A DNA stretch of 64,000 nucleotides from a bacterium MS4 (lineage in GTDB: Bacteria > Bacillota > Clostridia > Oscillospirales > Acutalibacteraceae), in the NCBI GenBank assembly GCA_000752215.1, contig CCFG01000005.1:162415-226414 (forward strand), read 5' to 3'. Of the stretch, positions 9,057-18,243 are shown one piece after another. The notes under the pieces were generated by a model. That model made no database searches and was not told the DNA's origin. It saw only the letters and a program-made list of their open reading frames with translations. The number at the start of each line of letters is the position of its first letter. The first letter of the stretch is position 1. A program made the translations under genes and the position numbers.

Positions 9057-9125
9057 TACAGCAATTCCATTTCAGTTTGCGGGGGAGAACGCAGCCTTGT
9101 TGCAGAATCAACTGGAAATACTGTA
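9057..9125. repeat. Interspersed palindromic repeat, copy 1 (internally deleted)
   Basis: The element begins TACAGCAATTCCATTTCAGTT and ends AACTGGAAATACTGTA, so its ends are imperfect inverted repeats. A second, longer copy lies at 54011-54112 and shares both ends plus CCTTGYTGCAGAATYAACTGG. Copy 1 lacks the left arm of the internal hairpin found in copy 2. Such short imperfect palindromes resemble REP/MITE-type elements. Confidence 0.75.
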
Positions 9126-9149
9126 GCGTATGCTTATGCTGATAAGGAA

Positions 9150-9181
9150 GGCCGCCGGGAAACTTTCGTTTCCCGGCGGCC
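9150..9181 (-). terminator. Perfect hairpin at the end of two converging transcripts
   Basis: The 14-bp stem GGCCGCCGGGAAAC/GTTTCCCGGCGGCC has a TTTC loop. It lies between the convergent reductase gene and the polyol operon. Flanking T-tracts are weak on both sides, so it could terminate in either direction. Confidence 0.65.
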
Positions 9182-9200
9182 AAAGTTCTTTCCGGTACCC

Positions 9201-9791
9201 CTAAAGGATACTGAAATGACGATTCTTTAATTGTATGACGGTAACCGAGCAATTTTCCGTTTCGGCTCCCGCCCAAAAATCACGGTCGGGAAGCCGGTTC
9301 ACGATACTGACCGCCGCCTTGATAAAAGCGCCGTGTGTAAAAACCATCATACTGGAAAACTGTGATTCATATCCGTATGCTTTTTCTTCCAGAAAAGACC
9401 GGCATCTTGCTTTCAGCTCCTGAATTGTTTCCCCGCCCCGCGGCGGAAGATATTTTTCAGGGTGCTTAAAATAGTTATGTAACCTGAAAAACGGACATTT
9501 GTAAATAAGCGGCAGGGACTGCCCCTCCCTTACTCCATAAGAGATTTCCCTCAGAAGCCGGTTTGTGTACAGAGGACAGTTCTGCCTGCCCGCCAAAAAA
9601 ATCCCCGCTGTTTCCCGTGCTCTTTTCAATGGGCTTGTATAAGCAATATCCACCGGTATCCGTATCATTTTCCCGGCTGCCAGTCTCGCCTGTTTTCGTC
9701 CGGCTTCATTTAACGGGATATCTGCCTGGCCCTGAATTTTCAATTCACGGTTCCAATCGGTTTCTCCGTGCCGGATCAGATAGATTTTCAT
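9201..9791 (-). CDS. Histidine phosphatase family protein (phosphoglycerate mutase-like)
   Basis: This 196-aa protein starts MKIYLIRHGETDWN, with the catalytic RHGE motif of the histidine phosphatase superfamily. A second conserved region, TSPLKRARETA, and a late FTHGAF His complete the active site. Members dephosphorylate sugar phosphates or other metabolites. It overlaps the upstream permease gene by ATGA and is the last gene of the polyol/sugar operon. A sugar-phosphate phosphatase role there is an inference. Confidence 0.85.
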   Translation of the reverse strand: MKIYLIRHGETDWNRELKIQGQADIPLNEAGRKQARLAAGKMIRIPVDIAYTSPLKRARETAGIFLAGRQNCPLYTNRLLREISYGVREGQSLPLIYKCPFFRLHNYFKHPEKYLPPRGGETIQELKARCRSFLEEKAYGYESQFSSMMVFTHGAFIKAAVSIVNRLPDRDFWAGAETENCSVTVIQLKNRHFSIL

Positions 9792-10792
9792 TCTCTCGCA
9801 TTGGCTTTTGCCGACTTTTTGAATCTCCTGCCGAATTTTTCGCGGAATGCTTCGTTGTCCTTGACAGCGTCGATGAAAACAGCGATCAATACGACGGCGC
9901 CTGTAACGATTGTCTCCCAGTAGGAGGATACCCGCAGCAAGGTAATGCAGGTACTGATCACGCTGCTGAGGAAGCCGCCCACGATTGTGCCGACAACCGA
10001 TCCCAAACCGCCGGCCATGGAAGTGCCGCCGAGCACCGCCGCTGTGATGGATTCCATCTGCCAGCTCTCTCCAATGCTTGCCTGAAAGGACGCCAGCTTA
10101 CAGGACATCATGACGCCGGCAAAAGCGGACAGCAGGCCGCTGAGGCAATAGACCATAATTTCAATTTTCACCGTGGGAATTCCCACAATTTTCGCACAGT
10201 TGCGGTTTCCGCCAAGGGCGTAAACATAGCGCCCAAACCGGGTCTTTTTCAGCATGACGGTCAACAGGATGCAAATAACGACCATGAAAATGACAATGTT
10301 GGGAAGAATGCCGTTGATGATGCCGTTTGCCAGATGTTCCGCAGAATCCGGCATTCCCGTAATCGGCATTCCCTTCGTGACGACATAAACAACGCCCTTG
10401 TAGATCTGCATGGTCGCAAGGGTAACGATAAAAGGAGTCATTTTGAACTTTGCAATGAAGAATCCATTGACCGCGCCGAGCGGAATTCCCATAAGAGTCG
10501 TGATAAGAATTGCAAGATACGGATTGATTCCGTACTGAACCATGAAAATGGCATTTGCCATGCCGCATACGGAGCCAATCGTTGCTACGGAAAGGTCGAT
10601 GCCTCCCGTCAAAAGGACAATTGTCTGCCCGAAACCGACGATGATCACGAACGATGCCGCCCTGGTCAGGGTACTGATATTGTATGCGGTAAAGAAATTA
10701 CCCGTAGCGATCTGTACAGCGACTCCCACTAATAAGGTAACAATCAGCACCATTCCCGCCGTTGACTTGAAAAATTTAATTGTTTTATTCAT
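9788..10792 (-). CDS. Sugar ABC transporter permease (RbsC-like)
   Basis: This 334-aa membrane protein has about 8-10 hydrophobic segments and the RbsC/AraH-type motifs GIDLSVATIG, TLATMQIYKGVVYVVTKG and AVLGGTSMAGGLGSVVGT. It forms the transmembrane channel of a CUT2-type importer with the adjacent ATPase and binding lipoprotein. One permease gene is present and would act as a homodimer. It follows the ATPase gene by 18 nt. Confidence 0.92.
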   Translation of the reverse strand: MNKTIKFFKSTAGMVLIVTLLVGVAVQIATGNFFTAYNISTLTRAASFVIIVGFGQTIVLLTGGIDLSVATIGSVCGMANAIFMVQYGINPYLAILITTLMGIPLGAVNGFFIAKFKMTPFIVTLATMQIYKGVVYVVTKGMPITGMPDSAEHLANGIINGILPNIVIFMVVICILLTVMLKKTRFGRYVYALGGNRNCAKIVGIPTVKIEIMVYCLSGLLSAFAGVMMSCKLASFQASIGESWQMESITAAVLGGTSMAGGLGSVVGTIVGGFLSSVISTCITLLRVSSYWETIVTGAVVLIAVFIDAVKDNEAFREKFGRRFKKSAKANARE

Positions 10793-10810
10793 AATTAACG
10801 AAACCTCCCG

Positions 10811-12316
10811 CTACTGAAAAGCTACCTTAAGAACATCTTCCTGTGTGGTCAGATCAACATCATCAATGAACCCGCTCACTTTGCCGCGGCAAATCACCAT
10901 AATTCTGTCGGCCATTGCGAAAACTTCATCCATTTCGGAAGAAATTACGACTACGGCGACACCATGATCCGCAAGCTCGCGAATCAGATTATGGATTTCT
11001 CCCTTGGCATTCACATCAATGCCCCGGGTCGGTTCATCAAGGATCAGCATCCGGACGCCTTTGGCCATCCATCTGGCTACGATCACCTTCTGCTGATTGC
11101 CGCCGGAAAGGTTTTTGATCAGCGTGTCTCTGGACGCGGTTTTTATGGACATTTCTTTGATATACTGATCAGCAAGAGAAGCAGCCTGGCTGTAATCAAT
11201 CAACCCATGCTCCAGCATTTGCTTATAGGAAGGAAGCACCATGTTTTCCATAACCGACATGGACGGCGTAATTCCGTCATGTCTTCTTTCCTCCGATACA
11301 TATCCCATCCCGTGTGCGATTGCCGACATTGGGGATTTGATTGCAACTTCTTTACCTTCAATGTAAGTATGTGCGCCCGGTTCGCTCTGTGTTATTCCAA
11401 ATACACATTTAAAGATTTCCGTTCTTCCCGCTCCAACCAGACCGGCCACACATAAAATTTCACCTTTGCGGATATGGAAGCTGATATCCTCAAACTCGCC
11501 TTTTCTGCTCAGGTGTTTTGCCTCATAAAAAATTCCATCCGATACATTTCTCTTGACCCGTTTCAGTTGTTGTACCTGTTTTCCTGCCATTTTTGTTATC
11601 ATTTCATCTTTGGTTATTTCTGACGCAGGCACTTCTTCAACCAATTTTCCGTCCTTCATAATCGTGATCCGATCCGCCTGCTGCATCACCTCATCCAAAT
11701 GATGGGTGATAAAGACCATCGCCGTACCCCGCTGCTTCAGCTCCTTCATCGACTGAAAAAGATTTTCCGCTTCCACATTGGTAAGGACGGAGGTCGGTTC
11801 ATCCAGAATCAACACCTTGGGGGTATAGGCCAGCGCGCGCGCAATGGAAACCAGCTGCTGGTAGGCTGCCGACAGCTCTTTCACCGGCTGCGTAACATCG
11901 ATTTCAACATTGAGGACCTTCAGAATTTCTTTTGCTCTTTTTTGAGTTTCTTTGGAGTCGATCACCCCGAACTTCACAATCTCGTTTCCGAGGAAAATAT
12001 TCTCGGCGGCGCTGGCCTCCGCGACCAGATTCAGCTCCTGGGGAACCAGTACGATATTTTTTTTCAGAGCTTCTTCAGGGGTGGAGAGCCTTAAAGGCTC
12101 CCCCTCCATAAAGATTTCTCCTTCGTCCATGGAAATTTGCCCGGTAAGGATATTCATCAATGTGCTTTTGCCGGCTCCGTTTTCGCCGACCAAAGCATGA
12201 ATTTCCCCTTTCCTTAATTTAAGGCAGATTTTATCCAATGCTTTTGTTCCGGGAAAGGTTTTGGTGATATCCTTCATTTCAATGATATAATCATTATTTT
12301 GATTGCGTGTTTGCAT
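10811..12316 (-). CDS. Sugar ABC transporter ATP-binding protein (RbsA/MglA-like, tandem ABC)
   Basis: This 501-aa protein has two ABC domains. The first has Walker A GENGAGKST, signature LSAAYQQLVSIARAL (a weakened LSGGQ) and Walker B VLILDEPTS. The second has a degenerate P-loop, GLVGAGRTE, signature LSGGNQQKVIVARWM and LILDEPTRGIDV. This asymmetric layout is the norm in CUT2 ATPases. I choose the ATG at 12316, nine bases from GGAG. The coding region overlaps the end of the binding-protein gene by 23 nt, implying translational coupling. Confidence 0.92.
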   Translation of the reverse strand: MQTRNQNNDYIIEMKDITKTFPGTKALDKICLKLRKGEIHALVGENGAGKSTLMNILTGQISMDEGEIFMEGEPLRLSTPEEALKKNIVLVPQELNLVAEASAAENIFLGNEIVKFGVIDSKETQKRAKEILKVLNVEIDVTQPVKELSAAYQQLVSIARALAYTPKVLILDEPTSVLTNVEAENLFQSMKELKQRGTAMVFITHHLDEVMQQADRITIMKDGKLVEEVPASEITKDEMITKMAGKQVQQLKRVKRNVSDGIFYEAKHLSRKGEFEDISFHIRKGEILCVAGLVGAGRTEIFKCVFGITQSEPGAHTYIEGKEVAIKSPMSAIAHGMGYVSEERRHDGITPSMSVMENMVLPSYKQMLEHGLIDYSQAASLADQYIKEMSIKTASRDTLIKNLSGGNQQKVIVARWMAKGVRMLILDEPTRGIDVNAKGEIHNLIRELADHGVAVVVISSEMDEVFAMADRIMVICRGKVSGFIDDVDLTTQEDVLKVAFQ

Positions 12317-13409
12317 CTGCATTATCTCCATACAGCATCTTGATGAACTTGTCGGCGTCCGCCGCATACACGGAAGTTGAGCCGACTGCCGTCGATTCTT
12401 CGACCTTTTCGCCGTCGATGGTCTTGATTGCGTTGTAGATCAGCTTATAGCCCATATCATAGCAGTTCTGGACCTGTGCAACATACAGGGTACCGTCTTT
12501 CAGATATTTGAGCGTGCGAAGATCGTGGTCCATGCCGCCGATGACGATCTTACCGGATTTGCCCGCGTCCTTGACTGCCTGGCAGGCGCCGACCGGATTG
12601 GACATGTTGTTGCAGAGGATTCCGCCGAGGTCCGGATAGGCCTGCAGCCAGGACTCCGTAATGCTGATCGCTTTTTCGACGGCGTCATTGTCCCTCTGTT
12701 CGTCTACGATTTTGATATCCGGGTATTTTGCGATCGTGTCCTTGAACCCTTTTAATCTCGCTTCATGGGAGGCAGCGCCCATTGTTCCTGAAAGAATCGC
12801 GATTTGTCCTTTACCGCCCATTTTTTCACAGACAGCTTTCGCGAGTGTGCAGCCGTCGCCGTAGTTATCTGTATTTCCTACAAAAAACGACCTCTTACAG
12901 TTCTCCACGTCGGAGCTTGCGAAGGTTGCAACCGGAATCCCTTTTTCCACCGCGGCGTCGATTGCCTTTGCCGTTGTTTCAGGCTGGTTTACATCGACTG
13001 CGATCAGGTCGTATCCCTGACCCACGGCAGTTTCGATCGAGTTGACCTGATCGACCGCATTCGGTTCCGCCGGTCCGTACCACTCGTAATCGACCTTGAC
13101 GCCTTTGCCGTCCATGTCCTTCACCGCCGCATCGACGCCGGCTTTGATTGCGTCATACCAGCTGTGGATGTTCTTGTATGTACAGTAGATTTTATAGCTC
13201 TTTTTCTTCGGCGTATAGGATGTGTCAAATTTCTGGTCTGCAAGGTCCGTTTTTCCGGTGGCGCTGTCACCAGCCTTAGCCACCACGCCGTTCGTACCCT
13301 CGGTTTTCGTTCCGGAAGAAGTTGCGGCAGGCGCCGACGACGCGCAGCCCGCCAGCAGGGAAACCGCCAGCAGTGCTGCGGTTGCTACAGATAACAGTTT
13401 TTTCCTCAT
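12294..13409 (-). CDS. Sugar-binding lipoprotein of ABC importer
   Basis: This 371-aa precursor begins MRKKLLSVATAALLAVSLLAG and has a lipobox with Cys, so it is membrane-anchored. A low-complexity Ala/Ser/Thr linker follows, then a periplasmic-binding-protein type 1 fold (LIAVDVNQPETTAKAIDAAVEKGIPVATF, FVGNTDNYGDG). These proteins bind monosaccharides or polyols. The start at 13409 follows GGAGGAG, and an upstream in-frame ATG lacks a ribosome-binding site. A 203-nt gap separates it from the dehydrogenase gene and holds no other gene. Confidence 0.92.
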   Translation of the reverse strand: MRKKLLSVATAALLAVSLLAGCASSAPAATSSGTKTEGTNGVVAKAGDSATGKTDLADQKFDTSYTPKKKSYKIYCTYKNIHSWYDAIKAGVDAAVKDMDGKGVKVDYEWYGPAEPNAVDQVNSIETAVGQGYDLIAVDVNQPETTAKAIDAAVEKGIPVATFASSDVENCKRSFFVGNTDNYGDGCTLAKAVCEKMGGKGQIAILSGTMGAASHEARLKGFKDTIAKYPDIKIVDEQRDNDAVEKAISITESWLQAYPDLGGILCNNMSNPVGACQAVKDAGKSGKIVIGGMDHDLRTLKYLKDGTLYVAQVQNCYDMGYKLIYNAIKTIDGEKVEESTAVGSTSVYAADADKFIKMLYGDNADANTQSK

Positions 13410-13612
13410 CTTTTTCTCCTCCAAATCAATACAATTAGCCGTATCTCGCAATTGAGTGGAAAAACGGGCACGGCGAACACCATTTTCTCCATTTATATAG
13501 AAGCAACAGGACCCCGACCGATGTGATTGAATTGATAAAATAAGGATAGAAACCTATTGCAATCTATCGGCAGACAAACAGACGGAACCTTCCGTTGAAA
13601 AGGAAACACGGT

Positions 13613-14656
13613 TCAGAACTTTATGACCGCTTTGATGACTTCATCCTTATGGTTCGTACTGTATTCAATTGCATGGATGCAATCTTTAAAATCGAAAATG
13701 TGGGAAACGATTTTATCCAGAGGAATGGCACCGGAGGCGACCGCCGAGATGGCTTTCGGATACAGATTCCGATAGCGGTAAACGGAATAGACCGTGCCCT
13801 CCATTGCGTTCAGGGTGGCAACGTCGAGCTCGAGAACGGGTTCCGGCGAAACGCCGACCAGCGTGACTTTTCCGGCACGTTTGATCAGCCTGCAGGTCTG
13901 CAGGGTCGTGAGCCGGTTTCCCGCGCATTCGTATACCTGATCGACTCCGCCGCCCGGCAGCGTTTTTGCAAATTCCTCGATGCTCTCTTTCCTGCTGTTA
14001 AAGACCCTTGTCGCGCCGACTTCCATTGCCTTTTCCAGCCGCTTGTCCAGAACGTCCGCCACATAGATTTCGCTGATGCCCCTGGCCTTCAGGCTCATGA
14101 TCGTACACAACCCGATGCATCCGCTGCCGAGGACGATGGCGCTTTCCCCGATTTTCGCGTCGGACAGCTCCGTCGCGTGCAATCCTACGTTCAGCGGTTC
14201 AAGCAGTCCGCCCTCCATAGTGCCGACGGAATCCGGGAGTTTGTAGCACATGGAAGCGTCGTGGACGCAATACTCCGAAAACACGCCGTCGCGCTCGTGA
14301 GGAATGGCGAGCATTTTAACGTCCTTGCACAGGTTATAATGGCCTTTTCTGCAGTCTTCACATTTTCCGCAGGGCACCGCTGGCTCGATCGCCACTTTAT
14401 CCCCCGCCGAAAATCCCTCGACGCCTTCCCCGACCGCGGTAACAACGCCTCCCGGCTCATGGCCGAGCGCGAGCGGCCCGTCAAGCTCCCAGTTGGCGAG
14501 CCGGCCCTCCTGATAGAAATGAAGGTCCGAGCCGCAGACGCCCACATATTCCAGCTTGATCTGCAGTTCTCCGGGTTTTGGCTGGGGAATCTCCCGTTCG
14601 GTCCAGTCGAGTTTCTGCTTGCCAATCAATACACATACTTTCATTTTTCCCTGCAT
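13613..14656 (-). CDS. Zinc-dependent medium-chain polyol/alcohol dehydrogenase
   Basis: This 347-aa protein is a zinc MDR enzyme. It has the catalytic Cys in GVCGSDLHFY, the GHEPGGVV His-Glu motif, the four-Cys structural zinc lobe (CGKCEDCRKGHYNLC) and a Rossmann site, VLGSGCIGLCTI. Close relatives oxidise sorbitol, xylitol or L-threonine with NAD+. The neighbouring kinase, transketolase and sugar importer favour a polyol substrate. ATG 14656 follows GGGAGG. Confidence 0.88.
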   Translation of the reverse strand: MQGKMKVCVLIGKQKLDWTEREIPQPKPGELQIKLEYVGVCGSDLHFYQEGRLANWELDGPLALGHEPGGVVTAVGEGVEGFSAGDKVAIEPAVPCGKCEDCRKGHYNLCKDVKMLAIPHERDGVFSEYCVHDASMCYKLPDSVGTMEGGLLEPLNVGLHATELSDAKIGESAIVLGSGCIGLCTIMSLKARGISEIYVADVLDKRLEKAMEVGATRVFNSRKESIEEFAKTLPGGGVDQVYECAGNRLTTLQTCRLIKRAGKVTLVGVSPEPVLELDVATLNAMEGTVYSVYRYRNLYPKAISAVASGAIPLDKIVSHIFDFKDCIHAIEYSTNHKDEVIKAVIKF

Positions 14657-14683
14657 GGTTATTTCCTCCCTGATCATTCATTT

Positions 14684-15628
14684 TTACAAGCTTTTCTTGA
14701 TCGCGATAAGATTTCTGACCTTCTCCGCGATTCCTTCCGGGTCCATTCTGTAATATCTGAAAACTTCCTCGTCGGTTCCATTTGGGACATCTTCATCCGG
14801 TATTCCGCATATTTTCATTGGGACGGGCCTGTTCTGTGCAAGAAATTCGGAAACAGCGCCTCCCAGGCCGCCGTAGATGCTGTGTTCTTCCAGCGTAAGG
14901 ATGCACCGGCACTCTTCCGCCACCCTGCCGAGTATATCGGTATCCAGCGGCTTGATGGTATGCATGTCTACAACCGTGACGTCGATTCCTTTTTTTTTCA
15001 GCAGCTCGGCGGCTTCAATGGCTTTGCAGACCAACTGCCCGCAAACGACGATGGCCGCGTCGTGGCCGTCGAACCATCTGTTTGCCCTGCCGATTTTGAT
15101 TTCGGACGGGTCCCGGTACAAGACGGGGACCGCATTCCTTCCGATTCTGATATAAGTCGGCCTTCCCTCGTTCAGCAGTTCGGCGGTAACGGCCCGCATC
15201 TGCGTGGCGTCGGAGGGGATTTCCACTGTCAGGTTCGGTATGGCCCGCATCAGTGCGATATCCTGAAGAGAATGATGCGTTGCCCCCAGCGCCCCGTAGC
15301 TGATGCCCCCGCTGATCCCGATTACCGTTACGTTGTTATTGGAATACGCTACGTCGACTTTGACCTGCTCCGAAGAACGTGTGCTGTAAAAGCTTGCCGG
15401 TCCGATCACAAATACTTTTTTGCCTATGTAAGACATTCCGGCGGAAACCGTGACCGCATTCTGTTCCGCAATCCCCATTTCCACAAACTGTTCGGGAAGT
15501 TCGTCGGGGTAGCTTCCCAGCTTTGCGGAACCCTTCGAGTCGGTGCAAACAACTATAATATCTTTATCGCTTTTGGCTTTTTCAAGAATCATCTTGGAAA
15601 AAGCACTGCTGCAAGCTTCTTTTTCCAT
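14684..15628 (-). CDS. Transketolase C-terminal subunit
   Basis: This 314-aa protein contains the pyrimidine-binding domain (FVEMGIAEQNAVTVSAGMSYIGKKVF with the cofactor-activating Glu) and the C-terminal transketolase domain. It pairs with the N-terminal subunit encoded just upstream, whose stop overlaps this start as TAATG. Split transketolases are common in Gram-positive sugar operons. With a ketose-phosphate from the kinase it would feed the non-oxidative pentose phosphate pathway. Confidence 0.92.
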   Translation of the reverse strand: MEKEACSSAFSKMILEKAKSDKDIIVVCTDSKGSAKLGSYPDELPEQFVEMGIAEQNAVTVSAGMSYIGKKVFVIGPASFYSTRSSEQVKVDVAYSNNNVTVIGISGGISYGALGATHHSLQDIALMRAIPNLTVEIPSDATQMRAVTAELLNEGRPTYIRIGRNAVPVLYRDPSEIKIGRANRWFDGHDAAIVVCGQLVCKAIEAAELLKKKGIDVTVVDMHTIKPLDTDILGRVAEECRCILTLEEHSIYGGLGGAVSEFLAQNRPVPMKICGIPDEDVPNGTDEEVFRYYRMDPEGIAEKVRNLIAIKKSL

Positions 15629-16458
15629 TAAGCCAGTTCCTTTCTGTATTCGTCCATGTCTTTTTTCAACTGTTCCAGCTGTTCTTTCGTTGGGGTCTTA
15701 TGGTGCCATTCGGCCTTATTTTCCGCACAGGCGAGCCTTTTTCCCTTGATTGTATCCGCAATAATACAGATGGGATGGCCTTTTTCCCGATCGCTCAGCG
15801 CGGTAAAAATTTGATCAAAATTATGCCCGTCGATCTCAACTGTTTTAAAGCCAAACGCTTCCGCCTTTTCTTTCAGCTTTTCAAGCGGCATCACCGTTTC
15901 GGTGCTTCCGCTGATCTGAAGAAAGTTCCGGTCGACAATCCACGTCAGGTTGTCAAGCTGATATTTTGACGCGGACATCAAAGCCTCCCAATTGCTTCCT
16001 TCGGCAAGCTCTCCGTCGCCGGTAAGCACATACACGCGATTCTCTTTATGGTTTTTTTTCAGCGCCAGCGCAATTCCGGTGGCCAGCCCCAGGCCATGCC
16101 CCAAAGACCCGGTATTCGCTTCGACGCCGGTAATTTTTTTGTTGGGATGGCCTCCGAGGGGGGAGCCGAATTTCCCGTATGTATCCAATTCTTCTTTCCC
16201 AATATACCCGTATTCCGCCAAAAGAGTATAATACGTCTCGGATGAATGACCTTTGCTTAATACGAAATAATCTCTTTCGCTCCATTTCGGATTTTTGGGA
16301 TCATGTTTGATGTAGTTGAATATGGCGACCATGATATCCACTTCCGAAAGATCGCCGCCGATATGCCCGCCTCCTCCGTTAAAAATCAGTTCCACTGTCT
16401 TTTCACAGATTTCAGACGCCTGAATCTCCAATTTCCTGATCTGCTGATCGTCCAGCAT
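15628..16458 (-). CDS. Transketolase N-terminal subunit (TPP-binding)
   Basis: This 276-aa protein carries the thiamine-diphosphate and metal site GDGELAEGSNWEALMSAS and the conserved HIGG, KGHSSETYY and GSLGHGLGLATG elements of transketolase. It forms the other half of the split enzyme. It lies 3 nt downstream of the kinase gene and overlaps the C-terminal subunit start. It transfers two-carbon ketol units between sugar phosphates in the cytoplasm. Confidence 0.92.
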   Translation of the reverse strand: MLDDQQIRKLEIQASEICEKTVELIFNGGGGHIGGDLSEVDIMVAIFNYIKHDPKNPKWSERDYFVLSKGHSSETYYTLLAEYGYIGKEELDTYGKFGSPLGGHPNKKITGVEANTGSLGHGLGLATGIALALKKNHKENRVYVLTGDGELAEGSNWEALMSASKYQLDNLTWIVDRNFLQISGSTETVMPLEKLKEKAEAFGFKTVEIDGHNFDQIFTALSDREKGHPICIIADTIKGKRLACAENKAEWHHKTPTKEQLEQLKKDMDEYRKELA

Positions 16459-16461
16459 TTT

Positions 16462-17958
16462 TTACTCCTCCTTACTGCCGAGCAGCATGTTGATTGCTTG
16501 GTTCCATCCGGAAACCTTTTCTGCTCGGATATTGCCGTTCATCCGCGGACGATATATATGATATGAAATAGCCTCGTAAATACGGGATTCATCATATAGG
16601 CCTGAAGAAATACCGGCCAGATAAGCGGCCCCAATGACGGAAAGCTCCTCCGCGTCCGGTATCTTAATGTCTATTTCGGTAATATCGCTTTGAAACTGCA
16701 TGAGATATTGGTCTCTTGTAGGTCCTCCGTCCACGCACATCTTCGGGATGTTGAGACCGGTATCCTTTCTCATTGCTTCAATTACATCGTTAATCTGATA
16801 AGCCGCACACTCGCAGCCGGCTTTCACGATTTCTTTCCTGCCGGTTGTTCTGCTCATCCCGGTGATCAGCGCGCGCGTATCGTGCCTCCACCAGGGGGCG
16901 CCCAGGCCGGAAAACGCGGGAATGATATAAGTCTGATCATGCTCATCCGCTTCGCTTGCAAGCCCAGATGTTTCAGAGGCGGACTGAATAAGCCCAAGCT
17001 CATCCTTCAGCCACGAGATCACGGCACCCGTGTAATTGATGTTGCCCTCCAGCACATAGGAAACTTCTCCTTTTACTTTCCAGGCGAGCGACGTGGACAA
17101 ACCGTGTTTGCTGAAAAACGGTTCAAAGCCCGTGTTCAGCATGACGGACGAGCCCGTCCCGTAAGTTGCCTTGATGTCGCCTTCATTCAGACAGTGATGT
17201 CCAAACAAAGCGCCGTGGGAATCGCCCAAAACTCCGCAAACAGGGATCGGGGCTTCAAGATACCCCTCCATATCCGTATGGCCAAAGACCGAATCGGAAT
17301 CGCAGACCTCCGGAAGCGCATCCATTGGGATATGAAAGATGCCGCAGAGTTCCTCGTCCCACGCAAGCTCTTTGATATGAAACAGCTGTGTCCTGCTTGC
17401 GTTGGAATAATCGGTTTTGAAAGAGGCCCCATGTGTAAGCTTATAAATCAGCCAGCTGTCTACGGTTCCCAACGCCAGGGTATGGTTTTTGATCTTATCC
17501 TCCATGTCCGGAAAGTTTTCGATCATCCATGCCATTTTGGCGGCCGGGTAATAGGGAGACAATTTTAAGCCCGTCTTGCTGTAAACGGCTTCTGTCACAG
17601 AAGGGTCCGCACCAATACGGTCACAAAGGTTCTTGGCTCTGTTACACTGCCAGACGATTGCATCCCCAACCGGGCGTCCGGTCTTTTTATCCCAGCAAAC
17701 CGTGGTTTCACGCTGATTGTCTATCCCCATGCAGACGATCTTTTTTCTGTCGATTCCGGTCTTTTCGACGACCGCTTTGCAGACAGCGACAACGTTATGG
17801 TAAATTTCTTCCGGATCATGTGACACCCAGCTTTTTTCATTGACGATCTGCCTATGGGGACGATCACATCTGCCAATTATTTTTCCGCGTTCGTCAAATA
17901 GAACCGCCTTGGTACCCTGCGTGCTTTGGTCAACACCCAAAATATAAAATGTACTCAA
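16462..17958 (-). CDS. FGGY-family carbohydrate kinase (glycerol/xylulokinase-like)
   Basis: This 498-aa protein has the FGGY ATPase fold. The N-terminal phosphate loop is LGVDQSTQGTKAVLFD, NQRETTVCWDKKTGRPVGDAIVWQ resembles glycerol kinase, and the C-terminal site contains GLGAPWW and VDGGPTRDQYLMQFQSDI. The glycerol-kinase flavour is clear, but the operon partners suggest a pentulose or tetrulose substrate. Translation appears to start at a TTG (17958) twelve bases after GAGAGG. It is the first gene of the operon. Confidence 0.88.
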   Translation of the reverse strand: MSTFYILGVDQSTQGTKAVLFDERGKIIGRCDRPHRQIVNEKSWVSHDPEEIYHNVVAVCKAVVEKTGIDRKKIVCMGIDNQRETTVCWDKKTGRPVGDAIVWQCNRAKNLCDRIGADPSVTEAVYSKTGLKLSPYYPAAKMAWMIENFPDMEDKIKNHTLALGTVDSWLIYKLTHGASFKTDYSNASRTQLFHIKELAWDEELCGIFHIPMDALPEVCDSDSVFGHTDMEGYLEAPIPVCGVLGDSHGALFGHHCLNEGDIKATYGTGSSVMLNTGFEPFFSKHGLSTSLAWKVKGEVSYVLEGNINYTGAVISWLKDELGLIQSASETSGLASEADEHDQTYIIPAFSGLGAPWWRHDTRALITGMSRTTGRKEIVKAGCECAAYQINDVIEAMRKDTGLNIPKMCVDGGPTRDQYLMQFQSDITEIDIKIPDAEELSVIGAAYLAGISSGLYDESRIYEAISYHIYRPRMNGNIRAEKVSGWNQAINMLLGSKEE

Positions 17959-18039
17959 AATGTTTCTATTCCTCTCGAATTTGTTTTATAAAGAACTTTA
18001 TTTTGTTTATTTTTAATTCATATGCTTTCTATATTGAAC

Positions 18040-18068
18040 ATTATAAACACATTAGCGCTAGTTGTCAA
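18040..18068 (-). promoter_or_regulatory. Promoter of the polyol operon with DeoR-type operator
   Basis: On the minus strand TTGACA (18068-18063) and TATAAT (18045-18040) are 17 nt apart. Between them lies the near-palindrome ATTAGCGCTAGT (18051-18062), centred on AGCGCT, a good candidate site for the divergent DeoR regulator. The rest of 17959-18243 is AT-rich and gene-free. Confidence 0.75.
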
Positions 18069-18243
18069 TAGATTATGTTTGCTTTTTTGTACGATATGTT
18101 TGATTCGTGTTCGTTTTCAATCGTTTTAAAACAATCTGTTGTTATTTTTAAAGTTTTATATTATAATAGATTCAAATTCCATGCCATGAATGTTCGAATA
18201 TCCTTGATACAAAAAGTATTAAATTGATAAAGGTGTGCAAAGT

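Noticed and set aside
13595-15631. A 678-codon plus-strand open frame
   Set aside because: It lies opposite the zinc dehydrogenase and transketolase genes, has no ribosome-binding site or recognisable domain, and its composition is that of an antisense shadow.
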